Part shown: one piece after another, positions 15,960-25,632 of the stretch | How positions within the stretch are numbered: position 1 is the first letter of the stretch | Layout of the letters: each line of letters starts with the position of its first letter | Source: Acidobacteriota bacterium | Lineage (GTDB): Bacteria; Acidobacteriota; Holophagae; Holophagales; Holophagaceae | Direction of reading: 5' to 3' | Assembly (NCBI GenBank): GCA_016213735.1 | Contig: JACQZU010000015.1 | Coordinates: 26,829 to 90,828, forward strand | Length of the DNA stretch: 64,000 bases | Translations under genes and position numbers: made by a program | The notes under the pieces: model-generated | What the model was told of the DNA's origin: nothing | The model's input: only the letters and a program-made list of their open reading frames with translations | Databases searched by the model: none

Positions 15960-16709
15960 TCAGAAGACCTTGGCCTCGTCCTTGAGGAGTTGCAGGAGGG
16001 CACGGGCCTGGGTGGCCGGGTCCCCCTCGATCTTCCGGCCGTCGGGACGGGCGGGAGGCAGGGCGAGGGCCGCGTTGGACAGGACCGCAGGGGCGCCTGC
16101 GCCGTCCAATTCCTCGATGGTCTTCTTCTTGGCGGCCATGATGCCCTTCAGGCTGGCGTAGCGCGGCTCGTTGAGGCCCTTCTGGGCCGTCACCACGGCA
16201 GGAAGGGGCCCAGCCACCCGTTCCAGACCGCCCTCCGTTTCCCGGTCCGCAAGGAAGGCCCCGTCCTTCACCTCGAGCTTCACGACCACATTTGCGTGGC
16301 CCCACCCCAGGATCTCCGCGAGCATGGGCCCCACCGCGGCGTTGTCCCCCCCGATGCCCTTGTTGCCCAGGAGCACCAGGTCGAAGCCCTTGCCCTCAAG
16401 GAACGAAGCGACCATCTTGGCCACCGCGAGAGGGTCGTCCGAGGGCTGGCCTTTGAGCAGGACCGCGCTGTCGGCTCCGAGCGCGAGGGCGTTCCGCAGC
16501 ACCTCCTTGGCCCGATCGTCCCCCACGGTGAGGGCCACCACCTCGGCGCCGCCGGCCTCCTTGATGCGAATGGCCTCTTCAAGGGCGTACTCGTCGTAGG
16601 GGCCGGTGATCCACTTGACGTCCGTCGGGTCCAGGGACTTGCCGTCGGGCGCCACCTTGACCTTGGTCTCGGTGTCGGGCACCTGTTTGAGCGCGACGAG
16701 GATCTTCAT
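15960..16709 (-). CDS. etfB: Electron transfer flavoprotein, beta subunit
   Basis: This 249-residue EtfB starts with MKILVALKQVPDTET at 16709, preceded by GGGAG with 5-nt spacing. Family blocks include NPYDEYALEEA-like GPYDEYALEEAI, ALALGADSAVLL, DLVLLGNKGIGGDN and the recognition segment LNEPRYASLKGIMAAKKK. That last block is the signature through which ETFs contact acyl-CoA dehydrogenases. It is first in the etfBA operon and is divergent from murG, with about 105 nt between starts that must hold both promoters. Confidence 0.96.
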   Translation of the reverse strand: MKILVALKQVPDTETKVKVAPDGKSLDPTDVKWITGPYDEYALEEAIRIKEAGGAEVVALTVGDDRAKEVLRNALALGADSAVLLKGQPSDDPLAVAKMVASFLEGKGFDLVLLGNKGIGGDNAAVGPMLAEILGWGHANVVVKLEVKDGAFLADRETEGGLERVAGPLPAVVTAQKGLNEPRYASLKGIMAAKKKTIEELDGAGAPAVLSNAALALPPARPDGRKIEGDPATQARALLQLLKDEAKVF

Positions 16710-16814
16710 GGATGCTCCCGGAATGAGGAATGGCGTAGTTTTCCGCACGCGTGACCGGTCATTCTATCGCGCGGTCGAGGGATGCCCAGTCCTGAACTCG
16801 GGTAGAGTGGCGCC

Positions 16815-17897
16815 ATGCCCGACCTGGATTTCACGAAGGCGCTGGTGCTTTCCGGCGGCGGGACCGGGGGACACTTCTTCCCGGCCCAGGCCATCGCCGA
16901 CGGTGCCCGCGCCCGGTGGCCCGGGCGGCCCATCGTCTTCATCGGGGCGCGCCGGGGCATCGAAGCCAGGAAGCTTCCCGCGGGCACCTGGCCCCATCTC
17001 CTGCTGGATGTGGAAGGGGTGGTGGGCCGTTCCCCCTTCCTTGCGGTCCGGAGCCTCTGGAAGCTTTGGGGCGCGCTGAGGACCCTCAAGGCCGTGTTCC
17101 GGCGCCAGCCTCCCTGGGCGGTGGTGGGCACGGGGGGATACGCGGCCGCTCCGGCCCTGTTGGCCGCCCGTTCCCTGGGAATCCCCTACTTTCTCCACGA
17201 GAGCAACGCCCAACCCGGAGCCCTCGTGCGCCGTCTGGCGAGAGGGGCCAGGCGGGTGTGGTGTGGCATGCCCTCGCTCCCCCTGGCCCTGGAGGGTGCG
17301 AACTGCCTCCAGGTGGGGACCCCCGTGCGGGGCGCCTTCCTGCGGGACTTCCTCCCCGTCGCCGAGTTGGAGGAACCCTTCCGCCTGCTGGTGCTTGGAG
17401 GCAGCGGGGGGGCGAGGGTCCTCAACGAAGCGGTTCTCCAGGTGGCCCCGGCCCTGCTCGAGCGCTTTCCGGACTGGGGGATTCTGCACCAGACAGGGAT
17501 CCCCGACGGCCCGCGGGTGGCGAGCGCACCCCGCCATCCCAGGCATTCGGTGGAGCCCTTCATTGACGCGGTGGACCAGGCCATGGAGTCCTCGAGCCTG
17601 GTGCTCTGCCGGGCGGGGGCCGTGACCTGCGCAGAGCTGCGTGCCGCGGGCCGTCCCGCAGTGATGGTGCCCCTCCCGACCAGTGCAGGGAATCATCAAG
17701 CCTTGAACGCGCAGGTCTTGGAAGCGGATGGCAGGGCGCGGGTGGTGCCCCAGGGGATGGGTTTCGAGGCGCGACTTGAATCGGCGCTGACGGGGCTGAT
17801 GGGGAACCGCGACGCTCGGTTGCGATGGGCCAAGCCGGAGGCGAACCGCTCTCTGGAACGCTGCCTGGATGACCTGGAATCCAGCTGCCCGGGGTGA
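16815..17897 (+). CDS. murG: UDP-GlcNAc:undecaprenyl-PP-MurNAc-pentapeptide GlcNAc transferase
   Basis: MurG makes lipid II at the inner face of the cytoplasmic membrane. The 360-residue protein has the GT-B fold hallmarks: N-terminal SGGGTGGHFFPA, VGTGGYAAAPALLAA, LHESNAQPG, the central GGSGGARVLN, and the donor-binding RAGAVTCAEL and GNHQALNA. It lies alone rather than in a division/cell-wall cluster and overlaps no neighbour. Its 3' end converges on a haemerythrin gene with only 3 nt between the stops. Confidence 0.95.
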   Translation: MPDLDFTKALVLSGGGTGGHFFPAQAIADGARARWPGRPIVFIGARRGIEARKLPAGTWPHLLLDVEGVVGRSPFLAVRSLWKLWGALRTLKAVFRRQPPWAVVGTGGYAAAPALLAARSLGIPYFLHESNAQPGALVRRLARGARRVWCGMPSLPLALEGANCLQVGTPVRGAFLRDFLPVAELEEPFRLLVLGGSGGARVLNEAVLQVAPALLERFPDWGILHQTGIPDGPRVASAPRHPRHSVEPFIDAVDQAMESSSLVLCRAGAVTCAELRAAGRPAVMVPLPTSAGNHQALNAQVLEADGRARVVPQGMGFEARLESALTGLMGNRDARLRWAKPEANRSLERCLDDLESSCPG

Positions 17898-17900
17898 GGG

Positions 17901-18332
17901 TCAGTCCCCCACCTGCTCGGGTGCGATCCCATGCTCCCGGAGGAACGCCAGGTACTGGAAATCTTCCCCGCTGATGTGGTGCCGCAGCCAGCCCGAAAGA
18001 AAGGTAGCGGCCAGGGCAGCCCCCGAGGCCGGGACACCCTGGAACCTGTCCAACATCTCCTGGAGTTCTCGGGCCAGGGAGGCGTGTTCGGAGGCGTGGG
18101 TGAGCAGGTCGGGGTAGCCGAGGCGTTCCAGCACGGCCTCCTCGTCCCGGAAGTGGGTCTGGAGCCGGGAAAGAAGCCCTTCCATGAGCTCCCGGATCGC
18201 CTCGGGGTCTCCGTTGGACTGGATCACTTCCTGCACCCGGGCCACGGAACGGAACAACTCCTGATGCTGGGCGTCGATGAAGGGAATCCCCGTCCGGTAC
18301 CGTTCGGCCCACTGGATCTGAGACAACCCCAT
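17901..18332 (-). CDS. Bacteriohemerythrin
   Basis: This 143-residue single-domain oxygen-binding protein has a non-haem di-iron site. All seven canonical ligands are visible: His23, His60, Glu64, His79, His83, His119 and Asp124. The N-terminal WAERYRTGIPFIDAQHQELF block is typical of the family. Such proteins store, carry or sense O2 in microaerophiles and anaerobes. It is divergent from recG. Confidence 0.94.
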   Translation of the reverse strand: MGLSQIQWAERYRTGIPFIDAQHQELFRSVARVQEVIQSNGDPEAIRELMEGLLSRLQTHFRDEEAVLERLGYPDLLTHASEHASLARELQEMLDRFQGVPASGAALAATFLSGWLRHHISGEDFQYLAFLREHGIAPEQVGD

Positions 18333-18438
18333 TCTCCCCCGGCTCTAGTCGCTATGGAGTCTAAGTCTTCGGAAACTCCCGGCGGAAAAAATTTGCCCGC
18401 ATTTTCCAGCCCCGTGCGCCTCGGGCTACCCTGGCCCC

Positions 18439-20538
18439 ATGCCCCCGGGACCTCCCCGACTTCCTCTCTCGGCGAGGATCTCCGTCCTGCCGGGGCTGGG
18501 GCCGGCGCGGACGGCCCTCCTGGAGGAGAACGGGATCCAGACCCTCCGGGACCTCCTCTGGTCCCTTCCCTTCCGGTATGTGGACCGGGGGAGCATCCAA
18601 ACCCTCGGCAGCCTGGAGGGGCGGTTTCTGGCCTGGGATCCGGATCGGGGGCCTGTGACTGTCGTCGCGACCCTTCAGGAAGTGCGGCAGAGCAGCAGCC
18701 GGATCCAGAGGATGCCCCTCACGGAGGCCATCCTGGAGGACGGAAGCGGCCGGCTCCGGGCCATCTGGTTCAACCAGCCCTACCTGGGCCGGACCCTCCA
18801 TCCGGGCGACCGCATCCTTGCCTTCGGGCCTCTGGCCGCCGGGAGGAACGGCCTGGAACTGCGCTCCCCCCAGTTCGAGGTCCTCGGCAGGGGCGGCTCA
18901 GGGGAGGATGCATTCCCGCGCCGTTTCCTCCCCCTTTATCGCCGGATGGGAAACTTCAGCAGCCGACAGCGGAACCGAATGGTAGAGGAGGCCCTGCTGC
19001 GGGCCGCCGAACCGGAGGATTTCCTGCCGCCGGAATTGTCCGCAGGCCTGCCCGACCTCCTGGGGGCCTTGCGCCTGCTCCACCAGCCTCCCGACGAGAG
19101 CGACGCCGGGGCGTTGGAGGCGAGGGCCACCCCCGCCCACCGGCGCTTGGCCTGCGAGGAACTCTTCGCCTTCGGGCTCGGGGTTGTCCTCCGCAGATCC
19201 GGTCGGCTGGCCCGCCGGGGCGTCCTGATCCCGACCTCTCCCGAACTGGGGGAGCGCCTGCGTTCTCTCCTCCCATTCCACCTCACGGCCGCCCAGCGCC
19301 GTGCCTTCAAGGACATCGTGGAGGACCTGACTTCGGGCCGGGTGATGCACCGCCTCCTGCAGGGGGATGTGGGCTCGGGGAAGACCATGGTGGCCTTCCT
19401 GACCATGGCCATGGTGGCCGAGACCGGGGGGCAGGCAGCGTTGCTGGCCCCCACGGAAGTCCTGGCCCGCCAGCACGCCGACACCTTCTCCCGGCTTCTG
19501 GGGCCGGGACGGGACCGCCTCCAGCTTCTTCTGGGGCCCATGCGGGCGGGGGAAAAACGCGAAGGGCTCGCCCGGATCCGCTCCGGGGAGGCCGCCTACA
19601 TCGTGGGCACCCATGCCCTGTTCCAGGAATCGGTGAACTTCCAGGGACTGCGCCTGGTGGTCGTGGACGAACAGCAGCGCTTCGGGGTGAGGCAGCGGGA
19701 GGCCCTCAAGGAGAAGGGCGGGGACCCCCACTGGCTGGTGATGAGCGCCACCCCCATCCCGCGCTCGTTGGCCCTGGCCCTCTTCGGGGACCTGGACCAG
19801 AGCGTGCTGGATGAACTCCCCCCGGGCCGGCAGCCCATCGCCACGAAGCTGGTGGAACCCGAGGACGCCGAGCGGGCGTGGGTCTTGATGGAGCGGGAAC
19901 TGGCCGAGGGCCGGCAGGCCTACGTGGTGAGCCCAGCCATCGACCCCAGCGATGAGGGCAAGGTCTCCCTCCGGGACATTCAGGCCATGGAGGAACTCCT
20001 TCAATCGCGCTTCCCGGGCCGGGCCATCGAGGTGGTCCACGGGCGATTGCGGACCGCTGAGCTGGCCTCACGCATGGCCCGCTTCGTCGGCGGCGCCTCC
20101 CCCATCCTCCTCGCCACCACGGTCATCGAAGTCGGCGTAGACGTCCCGAACGCGACGGTGATGGTGGTGGACCATGCCGAACGATTCGGGCTTTCGCAAC
20201 TGCACCAGTTGCGGGGAAGGGTGGGCCGGGGCGGTGCGAAAAGCCACTTCCTCATGTTGAGCAGGTCGGAGACGGAACGCTTGCAGGTCCTGGTGGAGAC
20301 TCAGGATGGGTTCCGAATCGCCCAGAGGGACCTGGAACTCCGTGGCCCTGGTGAATTCTTCGGCACCCGCCAATCGGGCCTCCCCCAATTCGAAGTGGCG
20401 GACCTGGTGCGGGATCGGGCCCTTCTCCTGAATTGCCGGGAGGTCGCCGAACGGGTTCTGGCCAAGGGCCTCAGCGAGGCCCAGACCGCCTGGCTGAGGG
20501 CAGAGCAGGCCCGCCTGAAACTCGCCGAGGTGTCCTGA
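18439..20538 (+). CDS. recG: ATP-dependent DNA helicase RecG
   Basis: RecG regresses stalled replication forks and branch-migrates junctions. The 699-residue protein has the N-terminal wedge/OB domain (about 50-170), helicase motif I GDVGSGKT, Ia APTEVLARQH, motif II DEQQ (more often DEQH in this family), motif III SATPIPRS, and C-terminal motifs V-VI with VGVDVPNA and QLRGRVGRG, then the RecG tail RGPGEFFGTRQSG. Length is normal. It faces coaD convergently, with about 130 nt between them. Confidence 0.96.
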   Translation: MPPGPPRLPLSARISVLPGLGPARTALLEENGIQTLRDLLWSLPFRYVDRGSIQTLGSLEGRFLAWDPDRGPVTVVATLQEVRQSSSRIQRMPLTEAILEDGSGRLRAIWFNQPYLGRTLHPGDRILAFGPLAAGRNGLELRSPQFEVLGRGGSGEDAFPRRFLPLYRRMGNFSSRQRNRMVEEALLRAAEPEDFLPPELSAGLPDLLGALRLLHQPPDESDAGALEARATPAHRRLACEELFAFGLGVVLRRSGRLARRGVLIPTSPELGERLRSLLPFHLTAAQRRAFKDIVEDLTSGRVMHRLLQGDVGSGKTMVAFLTMAMVAETGGQAALLAPTEVLARQHADTFSRLLGPGRDRLQLLLGPMRAGEKREGLARIRSGEAAYIVGTHALFQESVNFQGLRLVVVDEQQRFGVRQREALKEKGGDPHWLVMSATPIPRSLALALFGDLDQSVLDELPPGRQPIATKLVEPEDAERAWVLMERELAEGRQAYVVSPAIDPSDEGKVSLRDIQAMEELLQSRFPGRAIEVVHGRLRTAELASRMARFVGGASPILLATTVIEVGVDVPNATVMVVDHAERFGLSQLHQLRGRVGRGGAKSHFLMLSRSETERLQVLVETQDGFRIAQRDLELRGPGEFFGTRQSGLPQFEVADLVRDRALLLNCREVAERVLAKGLSEAQTAWLRAEQARLKLAEVS

Positions 20539-20668
20539 CCCTTTCCGGCCGGGGGCCCTCCGCAACCTCTTCGGCCCTCCCCCTGGACGATTGGGAGGGG
20601 GGAGGGCAGGGGCCAATCCCAGCTTGAGTCCCCTCCCGGGGGAATCCTGGAGACTCAGGGAGTCCCTC

Positions 20669-21163
20669 TCAGGCCACATCCTGGGGATTGCGGAGCCGGT
20701 GGGCGATGCGCTCCCGAAGGGACTCGGGCACAAGGCCGCGGACATCCCCACCCATGGAGCCCACCTGCCGGACCATGCGGCTGGAGATGGCGCTGTATTC
20801 TTCCTTGGGCATCAAAAAGATGGTTTCCAGTTCGGGCATCAATTTTCTGTTCATCAGGGCCATCTGGAATTCGTACTCGAAATCGCTGAAGGCCCGGACC
20901 CCGCGCACGATGCTGTGGGCGCCCTGGATCCTGGCGAAATCCACCAGCAGTCCGTCGAAGGTCGCCACGCTCACCTTGGCGGAGGAGGCAGTGAGTTCCC
21001 GGAGGAAATCCACCCGCTCCGCAAGGCTGAAGGTGGCCCTCTTCTCAGGATTGTTGAGCACCCCGACCACCAGGTGGTCTACAAGCCTCTCGGCACGACG
21101 GATGATGTCCCAATGGCCCACAGTCACGGGATCGAAGGAGCCAGGGTAAATGGCCTTGAGCAA
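20669..21163 (-). CDS. coaD: Phosphopantetheine adenylyltransferase
   Basis: CoaD catalyses the penultimate step of coenzyme A synthesis. The 164-residue protein is of normal length with the nucleotidyltransferase signature YPGSFDPVTVGHWDII, the substrate region FDGLLVDFA, RGVRAFSDFEYEFQMALMN and the ISSRMVRQV block near the C-terminus. The start ATG is at 21163; the 137-nt upstream gap is shared divergently with a small + strand gene. Confidence 0.96.
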   Translation of the reverse strand: MLKAIYPGSFDPVTVGHWDIIRRAERLVDHLVVGVLNNPEKRATFSLAERVDFLRELTASSAKVSVATFDGLLVDFARIQGAHSIVRGVRAFSDFEYEFQMALMNRKLMPELETIFLMPKEEYSAISSRMVRQVGSMGGDVRGLVPESLRERIAHRLRNPQDVA

Positions 21164-21300
21164 GGGATGCCTCGGGGATCGGGTTCAAGGGTAACCGGAG
21201 CCCTGAGGTCTTGCGGGGGGGCAACCTGACAGATAATTAACAGGATTGACCCTACCCCTCGCTCCAGGGGGGATTTACATTGAGGTTGCGGGAAAATTCT

Positions 21301-21564
21301 ATGGCCCCCACCGTCCGCATCCTGGAAGCCCCGGTACCCCCACCCCTCATGGATGGACGGGGCGACCTTGGGCTTCCGGAGGAACTTGAGTCCCGCTTGC
21401 GGGAGAGTCCCGGGGCCCGTGAAGCCTTCAGCGCATGGTCCCTCATGCAGCAATGGGATGTCGCCTGGTTCATCGAAGAGTCCCCCGACGAACGCACCCG
21501 CCTGCGCCGGGCCATGAAAGCCCGGTCCGTCCTGGAGGGGAGGCTGGCCCTCCTGGGCACCTGA
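21301..21564 (+). CDS. Small protein, possibly YdeI/OmpD-associated (OmdA-like)
   Basis: This 87-residue protein starts at ATG 21301, with GGGA 7 nt upstream. The second half (AREAFSAWSLMQQWDVAWFI ... DERTRLRRAMKARSVL) resembles the short C-terminal domain of YdeI/OmdA-type proteins, in which a helix-turn with a WI.E motif is followed by a basic helix. The first half is Pro-rich. The family link is tentative, made by eye. It is 27 nt before ddl and probably cotranscribed. Confidence 0.6.
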   Translation: MAPTVRILEAPVPPPLMDGRGDLGLPEELESRLRESPGAREAFSAWSLMQQWDVAWFIEESPDERTRLRRAMKARSVLEGRLALLGT

Positions 21565-21591
21565 GGGCCGCGCTGGCCCTACACTGGTGCC

Positions 21592-22680
21592 ATGTCTGCC
21601 AGGCCCCTTTCCGTTGGACTCCTCTTCGGTGGTGAATCCCCCGAGCACGAGGTCAGCATCGTCTCGGCCAAGTCCATCGCCCGGCACCTCGACCCCAAAC
21701 GCTTCGAAGTCCGCCCCATCGGCATTTCGCGGGACGGGGTCTGGGTGGTGCGGGACGACCCCTTCCGGCGCCTTTCCGCGGGGGAGCGGCCCCAGCGCAG
21801 CGGGAACCCCTTCCTGCCCCTGGAGGTGGGGGCCGAGTCCGCCCCGCTGCCGGACGTCTTCTTCAATGCCATCCATGGGGCCACCGGGGAGGACGGCCAG
21901 CTGCAGGGCTACCTTGAACTGCTTCACCGCCCCTACACCGGGGCCGGTCTCCTGGCGATGGCCGCGGGCATGGACAAGTGGATCACCAAGCGGGTGTGGG
22001 CCAGCGAAGGGCTCCCGGTGGTGCCCTCCGTGGGCGTCACCGAGGAACAATGGCGCCGGGAGAGCGGCACCGTGCTGCGCGACCTTGCCCATCTCGGCCT
22101 TCCGGTCTTCCTCAAACCTGCCAACCTCGGCTCCAGCATCGGTGTGGAGAAGGTCAAACGCTCCGATGACCTGCCTGAGGCCCTCGATCGCGCCTTCACT
22201 TTCGACCGCCGGGTCCTGGTGGAGCAGGGCATGGATGTGCGGGAGCTGGAGGTGGCCGTCCTGGGAGGTGACGACCCGCTCGTGAGTGTCCCGGGAGAGA
22301 TCCTCGTGGCCGGCGAATTCTACGATTTCAAGGACAAGTACCTGGACGGGAAGAGCCGAACCAGGATCCCCGCGGAACTCCCCCCGGAGCTCAGCGACCT
22401 GGTGCGCAGCCACGCCCGGGCGGCTTTCCGGGCCCTGGACGCCTATGGCATGGCCCGCGTGGACTTCTTCCTGGACCGGCGCTCCGGGCGCGTGTACCTG
22501 AACGAGATCAACCTCATCCCCGGTTTCACCAGCATCAGCATGTACCCCAAGCTGATGGAGGCCAGCGGAGTGCCCTACCAGGAACTGCTCTCCCGCCTGA
22601 TCGACCTTGCGATGGCACGCCACGAACAGATGAAGGGAAAGCACCGGGGCTTCACCAGCGGCAGCGACTGGTTTGCCTGA
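21592..22680 (+). CDS. ddl: D-alanine--D-alanine ligase
   Basis: Ddl makes the D-Ala-D-Ala dipeptide for peptidoglycan. The 362-residue ATP-grasp enzyme shows FGGESPEHEVSIVSA, NAIHGATGEDGQLQGYLE, LKPANLGSSIGV, the omega-loop EFYDFKDKY, and metal-binding NEINLIPGFTSISMYP. The omega-loop Tyr in YDFKDKY is the type seen in true D-Ala ligases rather than the Phe-containing loops of VanA-type D-lactate ligases. Length is that of DdlA-like enzymes. Confidence 0.95.
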   Translation: MSARPLSVGLLFGGESPEHEVSIVSAKSIARHLDPKRFEVRPIGISRDGVWVVRDDPFRRLSAGERPQRSGNPFLPLEVGAESAPLPDVFFNAIHGATGEDGQLQGYLELLHRPYTGAGLLAMAAGMDKWITKRVWASEGLPVVPSVGVTEEQWRRESGTVLRDLAHLGLPVFLKPANLGSSIGVEKVKRSDDLPEALDRAFTFDRRVLVEQGMDVRELEVAVLGGDDPLVSVPGEILVAGEFYDFKDKYLDGKSRTRIPAELPPELSDLVRSHARAAFRALDAYGMARVDFFLDRRSGRVYLNEINLIPGFTSISMYPKLMEASGVPYQELLSRLIDLAMARHEQMKGKHRGFTSGSDWFA

Positions 22681-22950
22681 GGGCGACGGAATCCGGGGGG
22701 CCGGGCCATCGTCCTGGCCCCAGAGCCGGTCACAGGTACTGGATCTGGGACCGTGCCCTTGGTCCGAGTGTTGACGGGTTCGTGGGACACGGGCCCTGCA
22801 GCAACCGGCCACACACCCACCAATGGATCGCAGCCGTGGATAAAATCTCCAACCTGCGCCGCGCCAGGCCCTGAGAAAGTCCCGGGCCGGCCCGAACCGC
22901 CACCTTCATGATCTGTCGGAGCGGTTTCGGGGGATGGCCGCAGCCTCCCC

Positions 22951-24720
22951 TCAGATCAGGTCGATCGGGTACTTTCCCTGGTCGACCAGGACGGTGGCGA
23001 TCCGGTCGCGCAGGCGGGAGGGGGGCGTTTCGGGGGCGCGGTCCAGGGAGGCGAGTTCCTGGAGCCCCGCCTCCAGGGCCTCGCCCTCCAGCACCTCGGC
23101 GAGGAGGGCCCGGGAGGCCGTGGCGATGCGGCCCTGGGCGAAGTGGAGGTAGAGCTCGGCGCAATCGCGCGCCAGGTCCTTCCACCGGTGCCCGGCCAGG
23201 ACCATGCGTTCTGCGCGCACGAGGCCGCTCTCGGCGGCGAACAGTTCCGAGGCGAGGTCCGCGATCAGGCCGAGGGCGTCCTGGTTGTCGTTCAGCTTGG
23301 CCCCCAGCAGGGCCTGGGCCTGGCCGATGGCGAGGAGAGCCTGGCGTTTGGAAGCTTCGAGGCGTCGCATCGGAGCGGCGAGGGGGCCGTCGAAGGCCGG
23401 CAGGGCTGAGCCGCGCCTGGCAGCCTCGAAGGCCGGAAGGAGGGGCAGGGCGCCGCTGGCGGCCCGCTTCACGAGACCCCCGCCGATGATGAGGCGGTTG
23501 ATCTCGTTGGTGCCCTCGAAGATCCGGTTGATGCGGCAGTCCCGGTAGATCTTCTCGGGGGGATACTCCTGGCTGAACCCGTAGCCCCCGAAGGCCTGCA
23601 CCGCCTCGTCCGCCACGAAGAACAGGGCCTCCGAACCCCAGATCTTGGAGATGGAGGCTTCCAGCGAGAACTCCTCCATGGCCTCCATCTTCCGCCCGGC
23701 GGCGTCCTCCTCCTCCCAGCCGACAGAGCCCATGGCTTCGTCCATGTAGGACACCGTTCGCCAGTTGAGGGACTCGCCCACGAAGATGCGGGCGGCCATT
23801 TCCGCCAGCTTCTGCCGGATGAGGCCGAAGCTGTTCAGGGACCGGCCGAATTGGCTGCGCTCGGCGGCGTAGCGGAGGGTGTACCCCAGCACCCGCTTGG
23901 CCATGCCCATGCAGGCGCCGCCCAGCTTGAAGCGTCCGATGGCCAGAATGCCGAAGGCCACCCGCGGACCCTTGCCGACCTGCCCCAGCAGGCGGTCTTT
24001 CGGGATTCGCACGTTGTCCAGGCTCAGGGGGCAGGTGCTGGAGCCCTTGATGCCCAGCTTGTGCTCCTCGGGACCCACGCTGAAACCGGGATCGTTCCGC
24101 TCGACGATGAAGGCGCTGAACTTCCTGCCATCCACCTTGGCGAAGACCACGAACACGTCCGCGAAACCCGAATTGGTGATGAACATCTTGGAGCCGTTCA
24201 ACACCCACTCCTCCCCCTCGAGAACCGCCGTGGTCCGGGCTCCCATGGCATCGCTGCCGGAGCCGGATTCGGTGAGGGCGTAGGCCGCCAGCCACTCCCC
24301 GGTGGCGAGTTTGGGCAGGTACTTGCGCTTCTGTTCCGGGCTGCCGAAGTACACGAAGGGAAGGGTCCCGATCCCGGTGTGGGCCGAGAAGCTGGTGGAG
24401 AAGGAGGACTGCTTGGCCACCTCCTCCAGAACGAGCAGGGTGCTCTTCTTGTCCAGGTCCAGCCCTTCGTAGGCCTCGGGAATCTCGATGGCGAGGAGGC
24501 CGATCTCCCCGGCCTTCCGAAGGAGATCCACGGTCAGGGGGATGTCCAGCTTCTCGATCTCGGCATCCCGGGGAAGCACCTCCCCCTCCACGAAGTCCCG
24601 GGCGGCCCGGGCGAACTCCCGGTGGTCCGCTCCGAGTTCCTCGGGGGTGAACTGGGGAAGGCTGCCGGCTGGATGAAGGAGGAAGGCCCCTCCCCGGGCC
24701 AGCGGGATGGAGGTGCTCAT
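22951..24720 (-). CDS. Acyl-CoA dehydrogenase, long/very-long-chain type
   Basis: This 589-residue FAD enzyme should catalyse the first step of beta-oxidation and pass electrons to EtfAB. The classical ACAD core is at about 30-420: YALTESGSGSDA, FITNSGFADVFVVFAK, ERSQFGRSL, QAFGGYGFSQEYPPEKIYRD. The catalytic base lies in IFEGTNEINRL. About 170 extra C-terminal residues make it resemble VLCAD/ACAD9-like and Bacillus FadE-like enzymes, which use longer acyl chains. Start ATG 24720 is preceded by GGAG with 6-nt spacing. The gene stands alone. Confidence 0.93.
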   Translation of the reverse strand: MSTSIPLARGGAFLLHPAGSLPQFTPEELGADHREFARAARDFVEGEVLPRDAEIEKLDIPLTVDLLRKAGEIGLLAIEIPEAYEGLDLDKKSTLLVLEEVAKQSSFSTSFSAHTGIGTLPFVYFGSPEQKRKYLPKLATGEWLAAYALTESGSGSDAMGARTTAVLEGEEWVLNGSKMFITNSGFADVFVVFAKVDGRKFSAFIVERNDPGFSVGPEEHKLGIKGSSTCPLSLDNVRIPKDRLLGQVGKGPRVAFGILAIGRFKLGGACMGMAKRVLGYTLRYAAERSQFGRSLNSFGLIRQKLAEMAARIFVGESLNWRTVSYMDEAMGSVGWEEEDAAGRKMEAMEEFSLEASISKIWGSEALFFVADEAVQAFGGYGFSQEYPPEKIYRDCRINRIFEGTNEINRLIIGGGLVKRAASGALPLLPAFEAARRGSALPAFDGPLAAPMRRLEASKRQALLAIGQAQALLGAKLNDNQDALGLIADLASELFAAESGLVRAERMVLAGHRWKDLARDCAELYLHFAQGRIATASRALLAEVLEGEALEAGLQELASLDRAPETPPSRLRDRIATVLVDQGKYPIDLI

Positions 24721-24900
24721 GGCGGCTCCGGCTGCTTACGACTCATGGGTCGGAAATACCAGGATGCCCGAGGCGCGACCCTTTTGTAACCCGGAGGAGA
24801 CCCACGGTAGGCTGATCCCGGGTCCCGACCCGCAACCCGCAAGGGTCGCCCGATCACCAGTTCATCGAACGGGCCATGAACTCCCGGAGTTTCCAAGGCC

Positions 24901-25572
24901 ATGCAGGAGCCCATTCCAGATCCAGCCCCGTACCAGATCGAGTACGAGCGGATCCTGTCCCTCTTCGTCAAGCTGCGCTACAACCCGGTGCCGTTGAGCG
25001 AGGTGCTGGCTGAGCTGCGGGCCTGGTTCCGCGCCCACTTCCACATCCAGGAGCTGGCCATGGAAGCCGCGGGGTTTCCCGAACTCGGCGGCCACCAGGA
25101 GGAGCACCAGGCCCTGGACCGGTTGATCGGAGGTGGGTTCGGGGACGAACTCCTCTCCGCGGCGGACCATGCCCACCTGCAGACGATCATTGATCGCTAC
25201 CAGCAGGCCTTCGTGGACCACATGATCGGAGCCGACCAGGCCTTCCACACCTTTGTGGAGGGCATCGGACGCGGTCCCTCGACAGGGAGCCGGGTCTCGC
25301 GCCCCCGAAAGGTGAAAGCCCCCGTCTCCGTCCCTCCGCCCCCACTGGACCCAGGGAAGGCTCCCCGGGCTCCGCGGGCCTCCAGGAAGAAGGCCCCCGA
25401 GGCTCAGGGCGCTCCCGGACGGGCGCCCAAGGTCCCCGGGAAGGCCCCCGAAGTGTCCAAGGCCTCCAGGAAACGATCCGCGGGCGACGGCGACCCTCCC
25501 CTCGCGGACCAGGCGCCTCCCCCCCCCCGTGGAAAGAAAAAGGCCGGGTCGGGGACCCGAAAGAAGGCCTGA
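24901..25572 (+). CDS. Haemerythrin-like protein with basic Pro/Ala/Lys-rich tail
   Basis: This 223-residue protein has a haemerythrin-like four-helix domain at 10-125. It keeps His46, His65, His69, His107 and Asp112. The first helix lacks the usual His (YQIEYERILSLF), and the position of the bridging Glu is Gln50, so the di-iron site is incomplete or altered. Residues 128-223 form a disordered tail rich in Lys, Arg, Ala and Pro (KAPRAPRASRKKAP; GKKKAGSGTRKKA), reminiscent of histone H1-like bacterial tails. The tail may bind nucleic acid or the envelope. The combination is unusual. Confidence 0.8.
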   Translation: MQEPIPDPAPYQIEYERILSLFVKLRYNPVPLSEVLAELRAWFRAHFHIQELAMEAAGFPELGGHQEEHQALDRLIGGGFGDELLSAADHAHLQTIIDRYQQAFVDHMIGADQAFHTFVEGIGRGPSTGSRVSRPRKVKAPVSVPPPPLDPGKAPRAPRASRKKAPEAQGAPGRAPKVPGKAPEVSKASRKRSAGDGDPPLADQAPPPPRGKKKAGSGTRKKA

Positions 25573-25632
25573 CCTCCGAGGGCCGCGGAGCAACCCTCCC
25601 GGGAGATGCCAGCGGAGGGCTACACTGAGTTG

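Noticed and set aside
22681..22950. Possible small gene between ddl and the acyl-CoA dehydrogenase
   Set aside because: Only shadow frames without a ribosome-binding site; I see no gene, RNA or clear terminator in these 270 nt.
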